From NCBI RefSeq assembly GCF_000317105.1, contig NC_019693.1, positions 5,209,227-5,273,226 of the forward strand: a DNA stretch of 64,000 nt. Direction: 5' to 3'. Origin of the DNA: Oscillatoria acuminata PCC 6304 (GTDB taxonomy: Bacteria; Cyanobacteriota; Cyanobacteriia; Cyanobacteriales; Laspinemataceae). The notes beneath the pieces are model-generated. The model did not search any database. It saw only the letters and a list, made by a program, of their open reading frames with translations, and had not been told where the DNA came from. Below, piece after piece: positions 52,208 through 62,817 of the stretch; within the stretch, counting starts at the first letter, position 1, and every line of letters begins with the position of its first letter. The translations under genes were made by a program, and so were the position numbers.

Positions 52208-53227
52208 ATGACCGATCGCCTCTTGCAATCCAATCCTCTCACCCAATCCCTCCACCAAGTCACCGCTGACTTACAGTCCATCGATCCAGTCCCGGGACTG
52301 CTCAGATTTACGATCCTCGGATCCCTCAGTCTCAGCCTCCTCCTGACAGCCTGGACGACATCCCACCCCATCCTCTTTGCCACCACCGCCATCCTCGGAG
52401 GGTTCCTCTGTGGATTTTGGCTAATTTGCACCCATGATATGACCCATCTCACCCTCACCGGCTGGAAAACGTGCGATCGCCTGCTTCCCTACCTAGTCAG
52501 TTGGCCCCTATTCTGGCCTTACGGCGTTTATGCCACCCTACATCCCTGGCATCATGCCTGGAATGGTATCAATCTGCGGGACCCGGAACGAGTGCAATGG
52601 ACTGAACCCGAGTATCAACAAGCTCATCCCGGGGTGCAATTTTATATTCGCCACCAATGGGCGATCGATATCACCATTTTTGGCGGCATCGGACTCATCC
52701 TCAAAACCCTCCTCAAAGGACTCCAACTCCAAGAACAAATCCCCCGCCTGCGACAACAATTAATCCGGGATATCCTCGGCAGCCTAAGCATTCACAGCCT
52801 GTTATTAACCGGCGCTTATTTACAGGGAAAAGTGCTGCATTATCTTTTGTTGTGGCTCATTTTAGAACGGGCGATCGGACTGGTTATGCAAACCCGAGAC
52901 CATTTAGAACATTATGGACTCTGGGGACAATCCACCACCTTTCTCCTCACCCAACTCTATGCCGGACGAAATATTGCCACCCATCCTCTGATCGGATGGT
53001 TAATGGGAGGATTGCCTTATCATGCCATTCATCACGCCTTTCCCGGCATCCCCTTTTACCACCTTTCGGAAGCCTGCGATCGGATTCAAACCCTTTTAAA
53101 AGACCATGACTTGCCCCCCATGAAACTAGACCCCGGTTATCTCAAATCCGCTTATCAGTTAGGGAAAAATTCCGTTTTAATTCCCGCCACTGATGACCCT
53201 ACCCCCAACCGGGTGAGCACCCATTAA
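52208..53227 (+). CDS. Fatty-acid-desaturase-superfamily membrane protein
   Basis: The product has 339 residues. Three histidine boxes fit the membrane di-iron desaturase/hydroxylase superfamily: HDMTH (76-80), HPWHH (112-116) and HAIHH (272-276), plus HLEHYG (232-237). Four to five hydrophobic helices can be seen. Substrate assignment is not possible from sequence; fatty acids or carotenoids are both candidates in cyanobacteria. The C-terminal tail is polar. The gene starts 147 bp after R3c. Confidence 0.8.
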   Translation: MTDRLLQSNPLTQSLHQVTADLQSIDPVPGLLRFTILGSLSLSLLLTAWTTSHPILFATTAILGGFLCGFWLICTHDMTHLTLTGWKTCDRLLPYLVSWPLFWPYGVYATLHPWHHAWNGINLRDPERVQWTEPEYQQAHPGVQFYIRHQWAIDITIFGGIGLILKTLLKGLQLQEQIPRLRQQLIRDILGSLSIHSLLLTGAYLQGKVLHYLLLWLILERAIGLVMQTRDHLEHYGLWGQSTTFLLTQLYAGRNIATHPLIGWLMGGLPYHAIHHAFPGIPFYHLSEACDRIQTLLKDHDLPPMKLDPGYLKSAYQLGKNSVLIPATDDPTPNRVSTH

Positions 53228-53563
53228 ACCCAGACCGTTAAGCAGGGCAGTCGAAGAGTATAAATTTTCTCTTTCATTGAGTTATAGTGAATCCGAGGCT
53301 CAACCAATTTTCTGGGTCTGTCGCCAATTCTCAGCCGGTCAACCCCCAACCAGACTCAAGTCTCGTGGGGTTGCTGTCACCCTCATCAAGGGATATTGAA
53401 GCGCAGTGGCCGCAATCAAGACAGGATTCAGATGCAGAAACCGCTTGTTTGCCTTCTGGGGTGATTCATGAGTCTGAGGCCCCTACGCAACTGAGTTTCA
53501 GGGCGAGGAGTGGCCATAGACTAAAAAATGTGTAAATCTGGTAAGAAGTGAATAATCATAACT

Positions 53564-54550
53564 ATGACCCAGTATATTGTTGTTAAGGGAACATCCGGCA
53601 TTGGTAATCGCGTTTTTGCAGTAGCAACCGGGATTTTATATGCTCAATTGAGTGGTCGCCAGTTGGTCGTTGATTGGCGGGATGGGAGTTATTCTAATAC
53701 GGGAACCAACTTATTTTTTCGCTACTTCGACTGTCCGATGGCCCAGTCAGAGGAAGTGTTACCCGTAACGGATTCGATTTATCCGACCCCTTGGCAAAAT
53801 CAACTCCATCGTTCTTTGGGGTCTTTAATCAATGAATCCGGTCTGAAATGCTATCAAGACCTGTCCTTTGATGTATCTCGTTTGGATTATCCAGAAACCA
53901 TTATTGTCTTATCGACCTATAGCCATAAAATTAATTTGATGCGGCCTTTATTTACGGGGAAAGCCAGTCGGTTTGCCGCCATGAATCATCTGGAAATTCT
54001 CCAGGAGATTTTACAGTCTAACCTCAAATTAAAAGAAGATATTCAGTTGCAAATTGAGCAGTTTAAACGAGAATACTTTTCTGATTATATGATTGCGGTT
54101 CATATTCGTTATTCGGACATGAAGGTTCCTTTATCAGAAGTGGAAGCATCTCTTGCCTCAATTATCAGGTCAGTTAAATTCAAGCACCCCAACTATAAGA
54201 TATTTGTAGCAACCGATTCTCAAGAAGTGCTATCTTCGTTTAAACAGAAATTCTCCAATATTATTTCCACGAATAAGTGGTTTTCTACTTCCGGAAAACG
54301 ACTGCATCAAAATCCTGAAGAATGCCAGGACTTAATTCAAAATGGCATTGAAGCTCTTGTGGATTTATATCTACTGGCGGCTTGTGACCAATTCCTATTT
54401 GCATCGCGCTCATCTTTTGGGTTATTAGCTAGTCTGTTGATGACTAACCCCAAGGCGATTCGCCATGATATTGATAGAGGAAAGTCACTGATTAAACGAG
54501 TTAAATTGAGCTTAAAAAATATAGCTAAGAAACTTAATTTTTCCCGTTAA
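53564..54550 (+). CDS. NodZ/fucosyltransferase-like glycosyltransferase
   Basis: The product has 328 residues. The N-terminus, KGTSGIGNRVFAVATGILYA then GRQLVVDWRDGSYS, resembles the NodZ/alpha-1,6-fucosyltransferase family. The nucleotide-sugar-binding motif HIRYSD (H180, R182, D185) and the C-terminal FLFASRSSFGLLASLLM agree. Such enzymes transfer fucose from GDP-fucose. No other polysaccharide genes are near, so the acceptor is unknown. The C-terminal residues are basic (KRVKLSLKNIAKK). Confidence 0.7.
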   Translation: MTQYIVVKGTSGIGNRVFAVATGILYAQLSGRQLVVDWRDGSYSNTGTNLFFRYFDCPMAQSEEVLPVTDSIYPTPWQNQLHRSLGSLINESGLKCYQDLSFDVSRLDYPETIIVLSTYSHKINLMRPLFTGKASRFAAMNHLEILQEILQSNLKLKEDIQLQIEQFKREYFSDYMIAVHIRYSDMKVPLSEVEASLASIIRSVKFKHPNYKIFVATDSQEVLSSFKQKFSNIISTNKWFSTSGKRLHQNPEECQDLIQNGIEALVDLYLLAACDQFLFASRSSFGLLASLLMTNPKAIRHDIDRGKSLIKRVKLSLKNIAKKLNFSR

Positions 54551-54579
54551 GTTAATTCCCTAAAAGGATTGTTGATTTA

Positions 54580-54640
54580 GGGAGCGTCAGAGGTCCCCAA
54601 TTTTTGGGTCAATAAAAAGCATGGAAACTCTGACGCCCCC
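54580..54640. repeat. Hairpin after the glycosyltransferase gene
   Basis: GGGAGCGTCAGAG (54580-54592) pairs with CTCTGACGCCCCC (54628-54640) with one bulge, across a 35-nt loop. It may act as a terminator in the convergent gap. Confidence 0.55.
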
Positions 54641-54803
54641 AAAGATATCTCATGGGGGAATAGAGAAATCATCAGGAATGGATTGGACCTACCCTACTGC
54701 GTGGCAGGACAAGGCGGCGATTTCAATCACCGCACCCTCACATTAACCGTTCCTCAGTCTGAATACATCCAGCTCAGTCACAGGCGGGGCCTTGCGAAGA
54801 GAT

Positions 54804-57800
54804 TTACCACCGAGGGGATTGTTCTAGCAATTTTTGGGCCGCCACCCGATCCAACCCTCGGGAGAAAAAATATCCCTGTCCATAATCGCAGTGCAAGGAC
54901 CAAAGTTGTACTAAATGTTGCTCTTTTTCCACCCCTTCTGCGGTGACGTACATCCCGAGATTATGGGCGAGGGTGGCGATCGCCCGGACAATTTCCGAAC
55001 TTTCATTATCCCCATCCATTCCCATCACAAATGATTTATCAATTTTCAAGGTATTAATCGGAAATTGCGCCAGATGAGACAGGGAAGAATACCCCGTTCC
55101 AAAATCATCAATGCACAAATGAATATTCCGTGATCTTAATTTTTCCAATAATTCCGCTGCTAATGCAGCATTTTCCATTAACACACTTTCAGTAATTTCC
55201 AACTTCAAACTACTCGGGTTCAGATGGGTTTCTGCTAAAATGCGATCGATGCGCTCCAATAAATCCGGTTGTCCCAACTGCTGACCCGACAAATTAACAC
55301 TAATACTCAACAGTTCCGGGGTTTTAAATTGCTCATGCCACTGTTGCATTTGCAGGCAGGCTTCCCGCAACACCCATTCCCCTAAAGATAAAATCAACCC
55401 CGTTTCTTCCGCCACCGGGATAAATTCCCCGGGAAACACTAACCCCCGTTCCGGATGTTGCCACCGCACTAGAGCTTCAAATCCTGAGAGTAGCCCTGTA
55501 TCTAACGCCACAATGGGTTGATAATGGAGCAAGAATTCTGACCTTTCTAAGTTCGGCTGACGGTGGATTTTTTCTTCGGAAATCGCAGGATCAGGAATGA
55601 CCCAATCAGGCACAGGTTTGGTGATTTTTTTCGGTATAAAGGGTGATTTTTCTACCGGAGTGGGGAGAGGAAAATCACCATTTTTGAGAATAGAGCGCCG
55701 CAAATCATTTTCTAAGGTTAACTGAGCTACGGCATTTTCTAACATTTTCTTGTCAAACACTTCATATCGGGCTTTGCCTCGGGCTTTGGCGCGATACATA
55801 GCAATATCTGCATCTCGGAGTAAATCTTCGGGATGCTCATAGCTCAGGGTGCTGGGGGCGATGCCCATACTCGCTGAGGTAAAGACTTCATACCCTTTGA
55901 GATTAAAAGGAGAAATTAGTTCAGTTTGAATTTTTTTAGCCACCTTAATCGCCGATTGAATATTCGGGATATGTTCGACTAAAATGGTAAATTCATCCCC
56001 CCCAAACCGAGCGAGAATATCACCAGAACCGACACAGTTTTGCAGCCGTTTTGCCAAAGCGACGAGCAGGCAATCCCCAATAAAATGCCCTAAACTGTCA
56101 TTGACCACTTTAAAGCGGTCTAAATCCAGAAAAATCACCGCAAACTGATAATCCCGTTGAATTTTTGCACGAGTCAAAGCAGAAGTGAGGCGGTTTAGGA
56201 ACAAGGCCCGATTCGGTAAGCCGGTGAGACTATCGTGCAGGGCTTCATGACGTAGTGTATCTTGGGCATTCTGGCGATCGGTGATGTCCATCACGTGAAT
56301 ATGCACAATATTGAGGGAAGGAATCGGGTGATACAACCAATAAAACAGCCGATCCTGGACAAAGCGTTCCACCTGCCACCCAGATTTTCCCTGGTTGAGG
56401 GAGTTGACGACTAACTCCCGATGATTCATGGGTAAAAAGCCGGTTGCCAGTCCCAGACATAATTCTTCTAACACCCGTTCGGTGGCTGGATTGACATAGA
56501 CAATTTCCCCTTGAAAATCGCAGGCGAGGACGGGATTGGGGTTGTATTTGGGAAAGGCAGCGAGGCGGATATTGGCTTCTTCCGTGGCTTTACGATCGCT
56601 GATGTCGGTTTGGGAACCTGCCATGCGATAAGGGTTTCCCTCGCGATCGCGCACAGCCAGACCCCGAGAGAGCATCCAGCGATACTGTCCCTGTACATCT
56701 AAAATCCGATGTTCGCTGGTGAAGTGGGGGGTGACTCCGGCAAGATGATCGGCGATCGCCTGTTTCAGGGGGTCAATATCATCGGGATGAACTCGGCTAA
56801 ACCACTCTTCGGGACGGTAAACCGAGTTATGCTCAGAAATCTTCTCCCCATTTTCCACCTGATACCCCAGCAAGGATTTCCAGCGCGGGGAAAAATACAC
56901 CCGGTTGGTGATCAAATTCCAATCCCACAGTCCATCATTCGCCCCAGCGACAGCTAAAGCATACCGTTCTTCACTCTCACACAAAGCCCGCTCTCGTTTC
57001 TGGCGGTCGATCGCCGCCGCTAAAACATTGGCGATCGCCTGGAGAAAGTGCAAATCCTCTAAATCAAACTGATGGCGTTCCGTGCTATAAGCCGCTAACA
57101 CGCCATAAGGTTCCCTTTGTCCATGTACCAGCACTGTAATCCCACTGGCAATCCCCTGTTCTAACAAAAAGGGGGAGGGAGTGAACCGGGTTTCCTCCAG
57201 GAAATCAGGGGACAAAATCGGTTCATTCGCCAATAGGGTATAACCCACTTGGGATTCTGCATTCACCTCCAGGGTTTCCGCCTTAGTCCGCTCCTGACAA
57301 AATCCCGCACCCGCTTTTAACGCCAATGCCTTGCAGTCAGGTAACAATTCCCACAAGCAACAACAATCGCTATCCAGGGTATGGATCACTTCGGCTGCTG
57401 CTGCTTCAATCAGGCTCATCACCTCCATCCCAGCCAGCGCCCACTGTCCTAATCCAGCAATCACCGCACTTTCCCGAGCGTGTGCAGCTAACAGTCGTTC
57501 GGTGCGCTTTCGTTCTTGCAGTTCCCGTTCCAATGATGCCATATTCGCTTGCAGTTGTTGTTCTAATTGATCGGCATGAATCAGAATCGGACGAGCTAGG
57601 GGGTATAGCAAAAGCGTGATTAATCCACTCCCTAAGAGCAATAAGACAACCGTCACCGCCCCTAAAAGCTGGATCTGCTGAATGCCTGCTTCAACATGAG
57701 TGGAGGAAAGTTGCAACAACACCACCCAGTTGCTGTTCTGAATCGGCGCAACTGCCACCGCTTCTAAACCAGGAACAGGGCTGTTCTGGAATCGCACACC

Positions 57801-58577
57801 ACGTTGGGGAGTCATTTTCTCATGGAGCAATCCCAAAAGCCGAGTATTCGGTCCCAGAGGCATTAAACCCTGTTCATCCGTATAAGAGAGAAACGGCAGC
57901 AGGCGATCGATCCGCGCATTATTGACTCGGGCTAAGGCAATTTCTAAGGATTGACCTGTGGCGACAAACTCCTGTAAAATTCTTTCGATGTCCGAGACGG
58001 TGAATAAAAATAAATCCATCTCCTCGGGTTCTGGGGATGGCGGGTTAAATCGGGGAACTGTGACGAGCAAATAAGATGGGTTGCCGACTTGCACCGGCTG
58101 GAAGGAGATGTTTTCAGGGGAATCCTCCCCCGATTTTGGCCACAAGGACTGAGGAATCTTCATTCCTAACTGGACCATCACTTCACCCTGGCGATCGATC
58201 CGAGTGAGGCCCGCTATTTTTGGGGCTTGTTCGAGGACATCGACCCTCAAGGGCGAACTCAACGGCAACCCATCGGTTGAATCTACCCCGAGAGATAAAC
58301 TCGATATTTCAAGGGTGTTGCCACGGGAAACCTGTTCAGCGATCGCCCTCACCTGCCAGAAATACGGCTCTAGGGCTTGACTTTTCGTTTGGGCCGCTAA
58401 AATTACCTGTTGTCTCTGGTCCTGATTCAGATGATGATAAAGAAAACCGATACTGACCATAGAAATGATTGCACCGATGGAGAGCATCCCCAATGCCATA
58501 TAAACCACAAGCGATCGCCGTAACCGTGCCGATAGGTTGCCATTTGCCACTGTTAATGCCCACCGTTGGAAAAGCAA
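54804..58577 (-). CDS. Membrane sensor GAF-PAS-GGDEF-EAL cyclic-di-GMP protein
   Basis: The product has about 1257 residues. Two N-terminal membrane helices (about 26-50 and 303-328) enclose an extracytoplasmic sensory region. GAF (about 365-515), PAS (about 525-650, with RVHPDDIDPLKQAIADH) and a further PAS-like unit follow, then GGDEF (about 770-935, ARFGGDEF intact) and EAL (about 985-1240). EAL motifs EALVR, ISVNLSG, LEITES, DDFGTGYSS, LKIDKSF and EGVEK are intact. The inhibitory-site position has GSGD, without the arginine. The start shown is TTG; a GTG about nine codons later is also possible. Confidence 0.88.
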   Translation of the reverse strand: MLFQRWALTVANGNLSARLRRSLVVYMALGMLSIGAIISMVSIGFLYHHLNQDQRQQVILAAQTKSQALEPYFWQVRAIAEQVSRGNTLEISSLSLGVDSTDGLPLSSPLRVDVLEQAPKIAGLTRIDRQGEVMVQLGMKIPQSLWPKSGEDSPENISFQPVQVGNPSYLLVTVPRFNPPSPEPEEMDLFLFTVSDIERILQEFVATGQSLEIALARVNNARIDRLLPFLSYTDEQGLMPLGPNTRLLGLLHEKMTPQRGVRFQNSPVPGLEAVAVAPIQNSNWVVLLQLSSTHVEAGIQQIQLLGAVTVVLLLLGSGLITLLLYPLARPILIHADQLEQQLQANMASLERELQERKRTERLLAAHARESAVIAGLGQWALAGMEVMSLIEAAAAEVIHTLDSDCCCLWELLPDCKALALKAGAGFCQERTKAETLEVNAESQVGYTLLANEPILSPDFLEETRFTPSPFLLEQGIASGITVLVHGQREPYGVLAAYSTERHQFDLEDLHFLQAIANVLAAAIDRQKRERALCESEERYALAVAGANDGLWDWNLITNRVYFSPRWKSLLGYQVENGEKISEHNSVYRPEEWFSRVHPDDIDPLKQAIADHLAGVTPHFTSEHRILDVQGQYRWMLSRGLAVRDREGNPYRMAGSQTDISDRKATEEANIRLAAFPKYNPNPVLACDFQGEIVYVNPATERVLEELCLGLATGFLPMNHRELVVNSLNQGKSGWQVERFVQDRLFYWLYHPIPSLNIVHIHVMDITDRQNAQDTLRHEALHDSLTGLPNRALFLNRLTSALTRAKIQRDYQFAVIFLDLDRFKVVNDSLGHFIGDCLLVALAKRLQNCVGSGDILARFGGDEFTILVEHIPNIQSAIKVAKKIQTELISPFNLKGYEVFTSASMGIAPSTLSYEHPEDLLRDADIAMYRAKARGKARYEVFDKKMLENAVAQLTLENDLRRSILKNGDFPLPTPVEKSPFIPKKITKPVPDWVIPDPAISEEKIHRQPNLERSEFLLHYQPIVALDTGLLSGFEALVRWQHPERGLVFPGEFIPVAEETGLILSLGEWVLREACLQMQQWHEQFKTPELLSISVNLSGQQLGQPDLLERIDRILAETHLNPSSLKLEITESVLMENAALAAELLEKLRSRNIHLCIDDFGTGYSSLSHLAQFPINTLKIDKSFVMGMDGDNESSEIVRAIATLAHNLGMYVTAEGVEKEQHLVQLWSLHCDYGQGYFFSRGLDRVAAQKLLEQSPRW

Positions 58578-59630
58578 GTGAATCTAAAGCCTCTTTTTGA
58601 CGATAATGCTATCCATCCTTTTTAGTAAACCATTTTTGTCCGGGTTTGTCTGCACTGTTTGAAATTTTCCAAGATACAATTTAGGCGGGTCCGACGCAAT
58701 GGACAAAAGTCCAGGCTTAAAGAGTCCCCAACTCCTCCACGAGCAACTGCCAATGGCAGTCAAATCCCTGAGAATCGTCCAGTAAGATACTCTCAAACCC
58801 TGCACCGGAAAACCAAGTTTACCCTATCCGATCGTTACCCCGATTCGGAGTAATTATGGCTACAATTTGCCCACTTAATCCAGGTGATCGGTCTTTTCCC
58901 TAATTTTTCCACCCCGGTCTTACTCTATCTGCCCCTGTTATACCCCATCCAGTTTTTAACCCCCGCCCTCACCAACAAGGCTTTGTCCCTGTAGCGGAAT
59001 CCTTGAATAGGTCAGCTTTTTCAGACAACGAGAACCCGGTTCCCTATTTTTCTTTCCACCACAAACCACACCCCTCTCCCTCTGGCTCTTTTTCTCACTT
59101 TTAGTAAAGGCTGAAAGAAAATCTAGCCTAAATTTTGGGAACCAAAAGGAAGCGCGGATAAAGTATCGAGGGACGATTTATGAATCACTCCTCCATCCGT
59201 GGGTTCTGACCGTTCCCACTTCAATTTAACGTGGTATCATTTGTGGCAGCAAATGCCCAAGCCCAGAGGTAACCTCTCAAGGAGGTGAACTCTGGGATTG
59301 GAAGGACCCCTCGGAGTTGACCCCGATGAATCCGGTGACACAGTTTACTCATCCCGGTTCAAGACACACAAGGGCCTGATATCTGCGCTAATTTTATGAA
59401 CGGTCAGACGAAATCCCACTCACTCAAGCCTTCGGTAAATTAGCCTGTCCAGGAGAGGCTTTGTTGCGATCGCCCCACCCTTCTGATCGGCCAGGGTTTT
59501 TTGTTGAAAAAATTATTAGATTCCGGGCTAGAATTACCATACAATAAAAGTTCTGTCAACACCCTAGGGAGGTAAGCATCCCGAGGTCTATGCGCTCAAA
59601 TACCGTTCACACAGAGGGGAACACTCACAG
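58578..59630. other. Gene-free 1 kb before hsdM
   Basis: No supportable gene. It holds a stem-loop at 59262-59296 and a TACAAT (59540-59545) that could be the -10 of the hsdM promoter, with no good -35. The DNA from about 59160 to 59400 is GC-rich with no long reading frame, so a structured RNA is possible. Confidence 0.4.
59262..59296. other. Two-part stem-loop of unknown role
   Basis: CCCAGAG (59262-59268) pairs with CTCTGGG (59290-59296), and ACCTC (59272-59276) pairs with GAGGT (59282-59286) around loop TCAAG. No T-run follows, so it is not a typical terminator. Confidence 0.5.
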
Positions 59631-61211
59631 ATGCCTGACTACTATCAACTTGAAAAACGCCTATGGGACGCAGCGGATCAATTGCGTGCCAATTCCAAAC
59701 TCAAACCGTCGGAATATTCCCTGCCGGTCCTGGGGTTGATTTTCCTGCGCTATGCTGACTATAAGTTTACCCAAGCCCTACAGCGCTATCGCACAAGCGA
59801 TCGCCCGGTAGCGGAACGGGAACGGGTGTTATCCATTCCCCTCCAGGCGCGGTTTGAGTCCCTGCTCAATCGACCGGCATCCGCCAACCTCGGGGAAGAA
59901 CTCAATAGTGCGATGCGGGCGATCGAAGCGGAAAACCCCGCATTGAAAAACATCCTCCCCAAAACTTACCACCGTCTCAGTAACGAGATCCTCCGGCAAC
60001 TGCTGACAGACTTTCATACCATCGCCCTGGATATCGAAGGAGATGCCTTTGGGCGAATTTATGAATACTTCCTCAGCAATTTTGCCATGAGTGAAGGACA
60101 AAAAGGCGGTGAATTCTTTACGCCTACTTCTTTAGTCAAGCTGATTGTTGAAATTATCGAACCCTATCATGGGCGCATTTTTGACCCCGCTTGCGGCAGT
60201 GGAGGAATGTTTGTCCAAAGTGCCTCATTTGTAGAGAACCGGCAGAAAAACCCTAGCACTGAAATCGGAATTTATGGACAAGAAAAAATAGCCGATAATG
60301 TTCGCCTGTGCTTGATGAACCTGGCGATCCACGGACTCAGCGGAGATATTCGGCAGAGCAATACTTATTATGAAGATATCCATAATTGTGTGGGTCAATT
60401 CGATTTTGTCATGGCGAATCCTCCATTTAATGTAGACAAAGTAGACAAAGAAAAAATTAAAAATGACCCCCGATTTCCCTTGGGCTTGCCTCGGGTTGAT
60501 AATGCCAATTATTTGTGGATTCAATTATTTTATAGCGCATTAAATGCCACAGGTCGCGCGGGTTTTGTTATGGCAAATTCTGCCAGTGATGCTCGCGGCT
60601 TGGAGTTAGAAATTCGCAAAAAGCTGATTCACGAAGGAGTTTTAGAGGCGATCGTTGCTGTGGGTTCTCACTTTTTCTATAGTGTAGGCTTACCCTGTAC
60701 ACTCTGGTTCTTCGATCGCGACAAAGTGAATAACCCCCGCAAAGATAAAGTGCTGTTTATCGATGCTCGTCAATTCTACCAGCACGTTTACCGTTCCCAC
60801 CGCCAATTCAGCGACGAACAAATTCAATTTTTAGGCAATATTGTCCGAATGTATCGCGGACAATCCGTTGAACCTGTGGCAATTTTACCGGAACATACCC
60901 GTTCCAATGCTGCGGTTCCTGCTTACGGGACTTTACCTCCTTGGGAGGAAACATTTCCTGACAATATCTATCGGGATGTTCCCGGTTTATGCCGGATTGC
61001 CGTCATTTCAGAAATTGCAGAACAGGCTTATAGTTTAAATCCGGGCCGGTATGTCGGGATCGCCCCCAAACCCGAAGACGATTTTGATTTTCATGAAAAA
61101 TTACAAGAACTCAATGATGAATTCGAGATGCTCACCGTGGAGGCCAGAGAACTAGAAGAGCGAATTTCTCAAACCGTCGATCGCCTCTTAAAGGTGAAGG
61201 AAAATGAATGA
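59631..61211 (+). CDS. hsdM: Type I restriction-modification DNA methyltransferase subunit
   Basis: The product has 526 residues. The N-terminal helical domain ([20 protein letters not shown], then [16 protein letters not shown]) is HsdM-specific. AdoMet motif I is [11 protein letters not shown] near residue 185 and catalytic motif IV is NPPF at about 263-266, which predicts N6-adenine methylation. The C-terminus is a coiled coil (about 490-520) that contacts HsdS. hsdS follows 99 bp downstream. No hsdR was found in the window. Confidence 0.93.
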   Translation: MPDYYQLEKRLWDAADQLRANSKLKPSEYSLPVLGLIFLRYADYKFTQALQRYRTSDRPVAERERVLSIPLQARFESLLNRPASANLGEELNSAMRAIEAENPALKNILPKTYHRLSNEILRQLLTDFHTIALDIEGDAFGRIYEYFLSNFAMSEGQKGGEFFTPTSLVKLIVEIIEPYHGRIFDPACGSGGMFVQSASFVENRQKNPSTEIGIYGQEKIADNVRLCLMNLAIHGLSGDIRQSNTYYEDIHNCVGQFDFVMANPPFNVDKVDKEKIKNDPRFPLGLPRVDNANYLWIQLFYSALNATGRAGFVMANSASDARGLELEIRKKLIHEGVLEAIVAVGSHFFYSVGLPCTLWFFDRDKVNNPRKDKVLFIDARQFYQHVYRSHRQFSDEQIQFLGNIVRMYRGQSVEPVAILPEHTRSNAAVPAYGTLPPWEETFPDNIYRDVPGLCRIAVISEIAEQAYSLNPGRYVGIAPKPEDDFDFHEKLQELNDEFEMLTVEARELEERISQTVDRLLKVKENE

Positions 61212-61310
61212 ACAATCAAACAATCTGACGACTTCCTCATTCCTTTCATTTTTATAGGACTGCGGACTGCTTACTTTTCAAGTCTGGTACTATACTGGCC
61301 AGTTAAAACC

Positions 61311-62576
61311 GTGAAACAAGGAAACAATTGGATTCAAAAACAGATTGGCGAAGTCTGCCTGATTGGAGATGGCACTCATGCCAAAATTAAAAGGCAAGAT
61401 GAGGGAATTCTGTACTTAACCGCCAAAAATATTAAACCGGGCCGGTTAAAACTTTCCAAAGTTGATTGTATTTCAGAAGCAGATTTTGACCGCTATTTTT
61501 GTAAAAGTACCCAATCGATTCGCAAGCCAGAAGCCGGGGATATTTTATTGGGGATCATTGGTAGCATTGGAGAGCCCTATTTAGTCCAACCCGAGGATTT
61601 ATTTGGGATTTCTAGCAGTCTGGCTATTTTAAGACCCAATCAGACCCTTCTTTGGTCTCCCTATCTTTATTACTGGGTGAAAGGTCCGATTTTCCAAAAT
61701 TCCTTGCAGGCAAGGAAGGCTGGAGTCGTTCAGTGTTATATCAGTTTAAATGCACTGAAAGGAATGCCAGTCACCTATCCAGATTTGGGTAGACAAAAGA
61801 AAATAGCAGCCATTCTGATGGATTATGATGATTTAATTTCTAACAACCAACGGCGGATTAAACTACTTGAACAGATAGCGCAAAGTATCTATCATGAGTG
61901 GTTAGTGAAATGGCAGATTCCTAATTTGGACCGGCGGGAGGCAACGCCGGAAGAACAACAAGTGACCGGCCAGGAACTGTTTCCCGTGGGATGGGAGATC
62001 GCACCGATTGGTGAGGCGATCGAAACCATTAGTGGCGATACCCCAGCGAAGAAAAAACCCGAATACTGGGCCAATGGAACATTAGTCTGGTACAGAACCA
62101 CCGATTTAACCACAGCAGGAACAATGTTTGTTTCGGGTTCTACTCACAAAATTACCGAGTTAGGGCGGCAGCACAGTAAAATTCGCACATTCCCCCCCTA
62201 TTCGGTGATGATGACATCCCGGGCCACCATTGGGGTTGTGGCAATTAATACCACCACGGCTTGTACTAACCAAGGATTTATTACTTGTATCCCCAACGAA
62301 CGGTTATCAGCTTACTATTTATATTTTTGGATTAAGGAAAACCGCGATCGCATTTTTAACCTGGCATCAGGATTAATGTACCGCGAAATCAATCTCGGCT
62401 GGTTTCGACAATTACCGATCGCCATTCCCGACTCCGCTACCCACCGTCAGTTTATCGAAACCCTCGACCCCCTCTGTCGGCAAATCGAAACATTACAAGC
62501 GAAAACGACTACCCTCAAGTTAACTCGGGAGTTCCTCTTAAATAAATTACTCTCCGGCGAAATTGATATCGAGTAG
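61311..62576 (+). CDS. hsdS: Type I restriction-modification specificity subunit
   Basis: The product has 421 residues from a GTG at 61311. It has two target-recognition domains (about 5-150 and 225-375), each followed by a conserved helix: QKKIAAILMDYDDLISNNQR at 163-182 and the C-terminal LDPLCRQIETLQAKTTTL. This is the usual two-half HsdS plan, in which each domain reads one half of a split DNA target. The target sequence cannot be predicted from sequence. The gene is convergent with the histidine kinase gene. Confidence 0.92.
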   Translation: MKQGNNWIQKQIGEVCLIGDGTHAKIKRQDEGILYLTAKNIKPGRLKLSKVDCISEADFDRYFCKSTQSIRKPEAGDILLGIIGSIGEPYLVQPEDLFGISSSLAILRPNQTLLWSPYLYYWVKGPIFQNSLQARKAGVVQCYISLNALKGMPVTYPDLGRQKKIAAILMDYDDLISNNQRRIKLLEQIAQSIYHEWLVKWQIPNLDRREATPEEQQVTGQELFPVGWEIAPIGEAIETISGDTPAKKKPEYWANGTLVWYRTTDLTTAGTMFVSGSTHKITELGRQHSKIRTFPPYSVMMTSRATIGVVAINTTTACTNQGFITCIPNERLSAYYLYFWIKENRDRIFNLASGLMYREINLGWFRQLPIAIPDSATHRQFIETLDPLCRQIETLQAKTTTLKLTREFLLNKLLSGEIDIE

Positions 62577-62817
62577 AGAACAGGTGAAGGGATATCATTG
62601 GGGATTAGGGTGCAACAAAGGCTGAACCTACTCCGATTCGATTCAACATCGGGGAAAGTCCAGGGGGGAGATGACCGAAAATATCTATTTTTATTAAAAA
62701 AATTACTCTCCCCAACTGATTAATCCTTAGAAATTAAGAAAATTTTAAAACCCCATGTCTGAGGGGAAATGCTCCCGCAGAGCTTCCCAAATTTTCCGCA
62801 AATTTATTAATTTTATC

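Noticed and set aside
53287-53535. 82-residue frame before the glycosyltransferase gene
   Set aside because: GTG start without a ribosome-binding site, polar low-complexity product and no recognised family.
54683-54946. 87-residue frame at the end of the second GGDEF/EAL gene
   Set aside because: Most of it overlaps the real gene antisense, and no family was recognised.
59160-59400. SRP RNA, RNase P RNA or tmRNA in the GC-rich region before hsdM
   Set aside because: The conserved sequences of these RNAs were looked for and not seen; only an unassigned hairpin remains.
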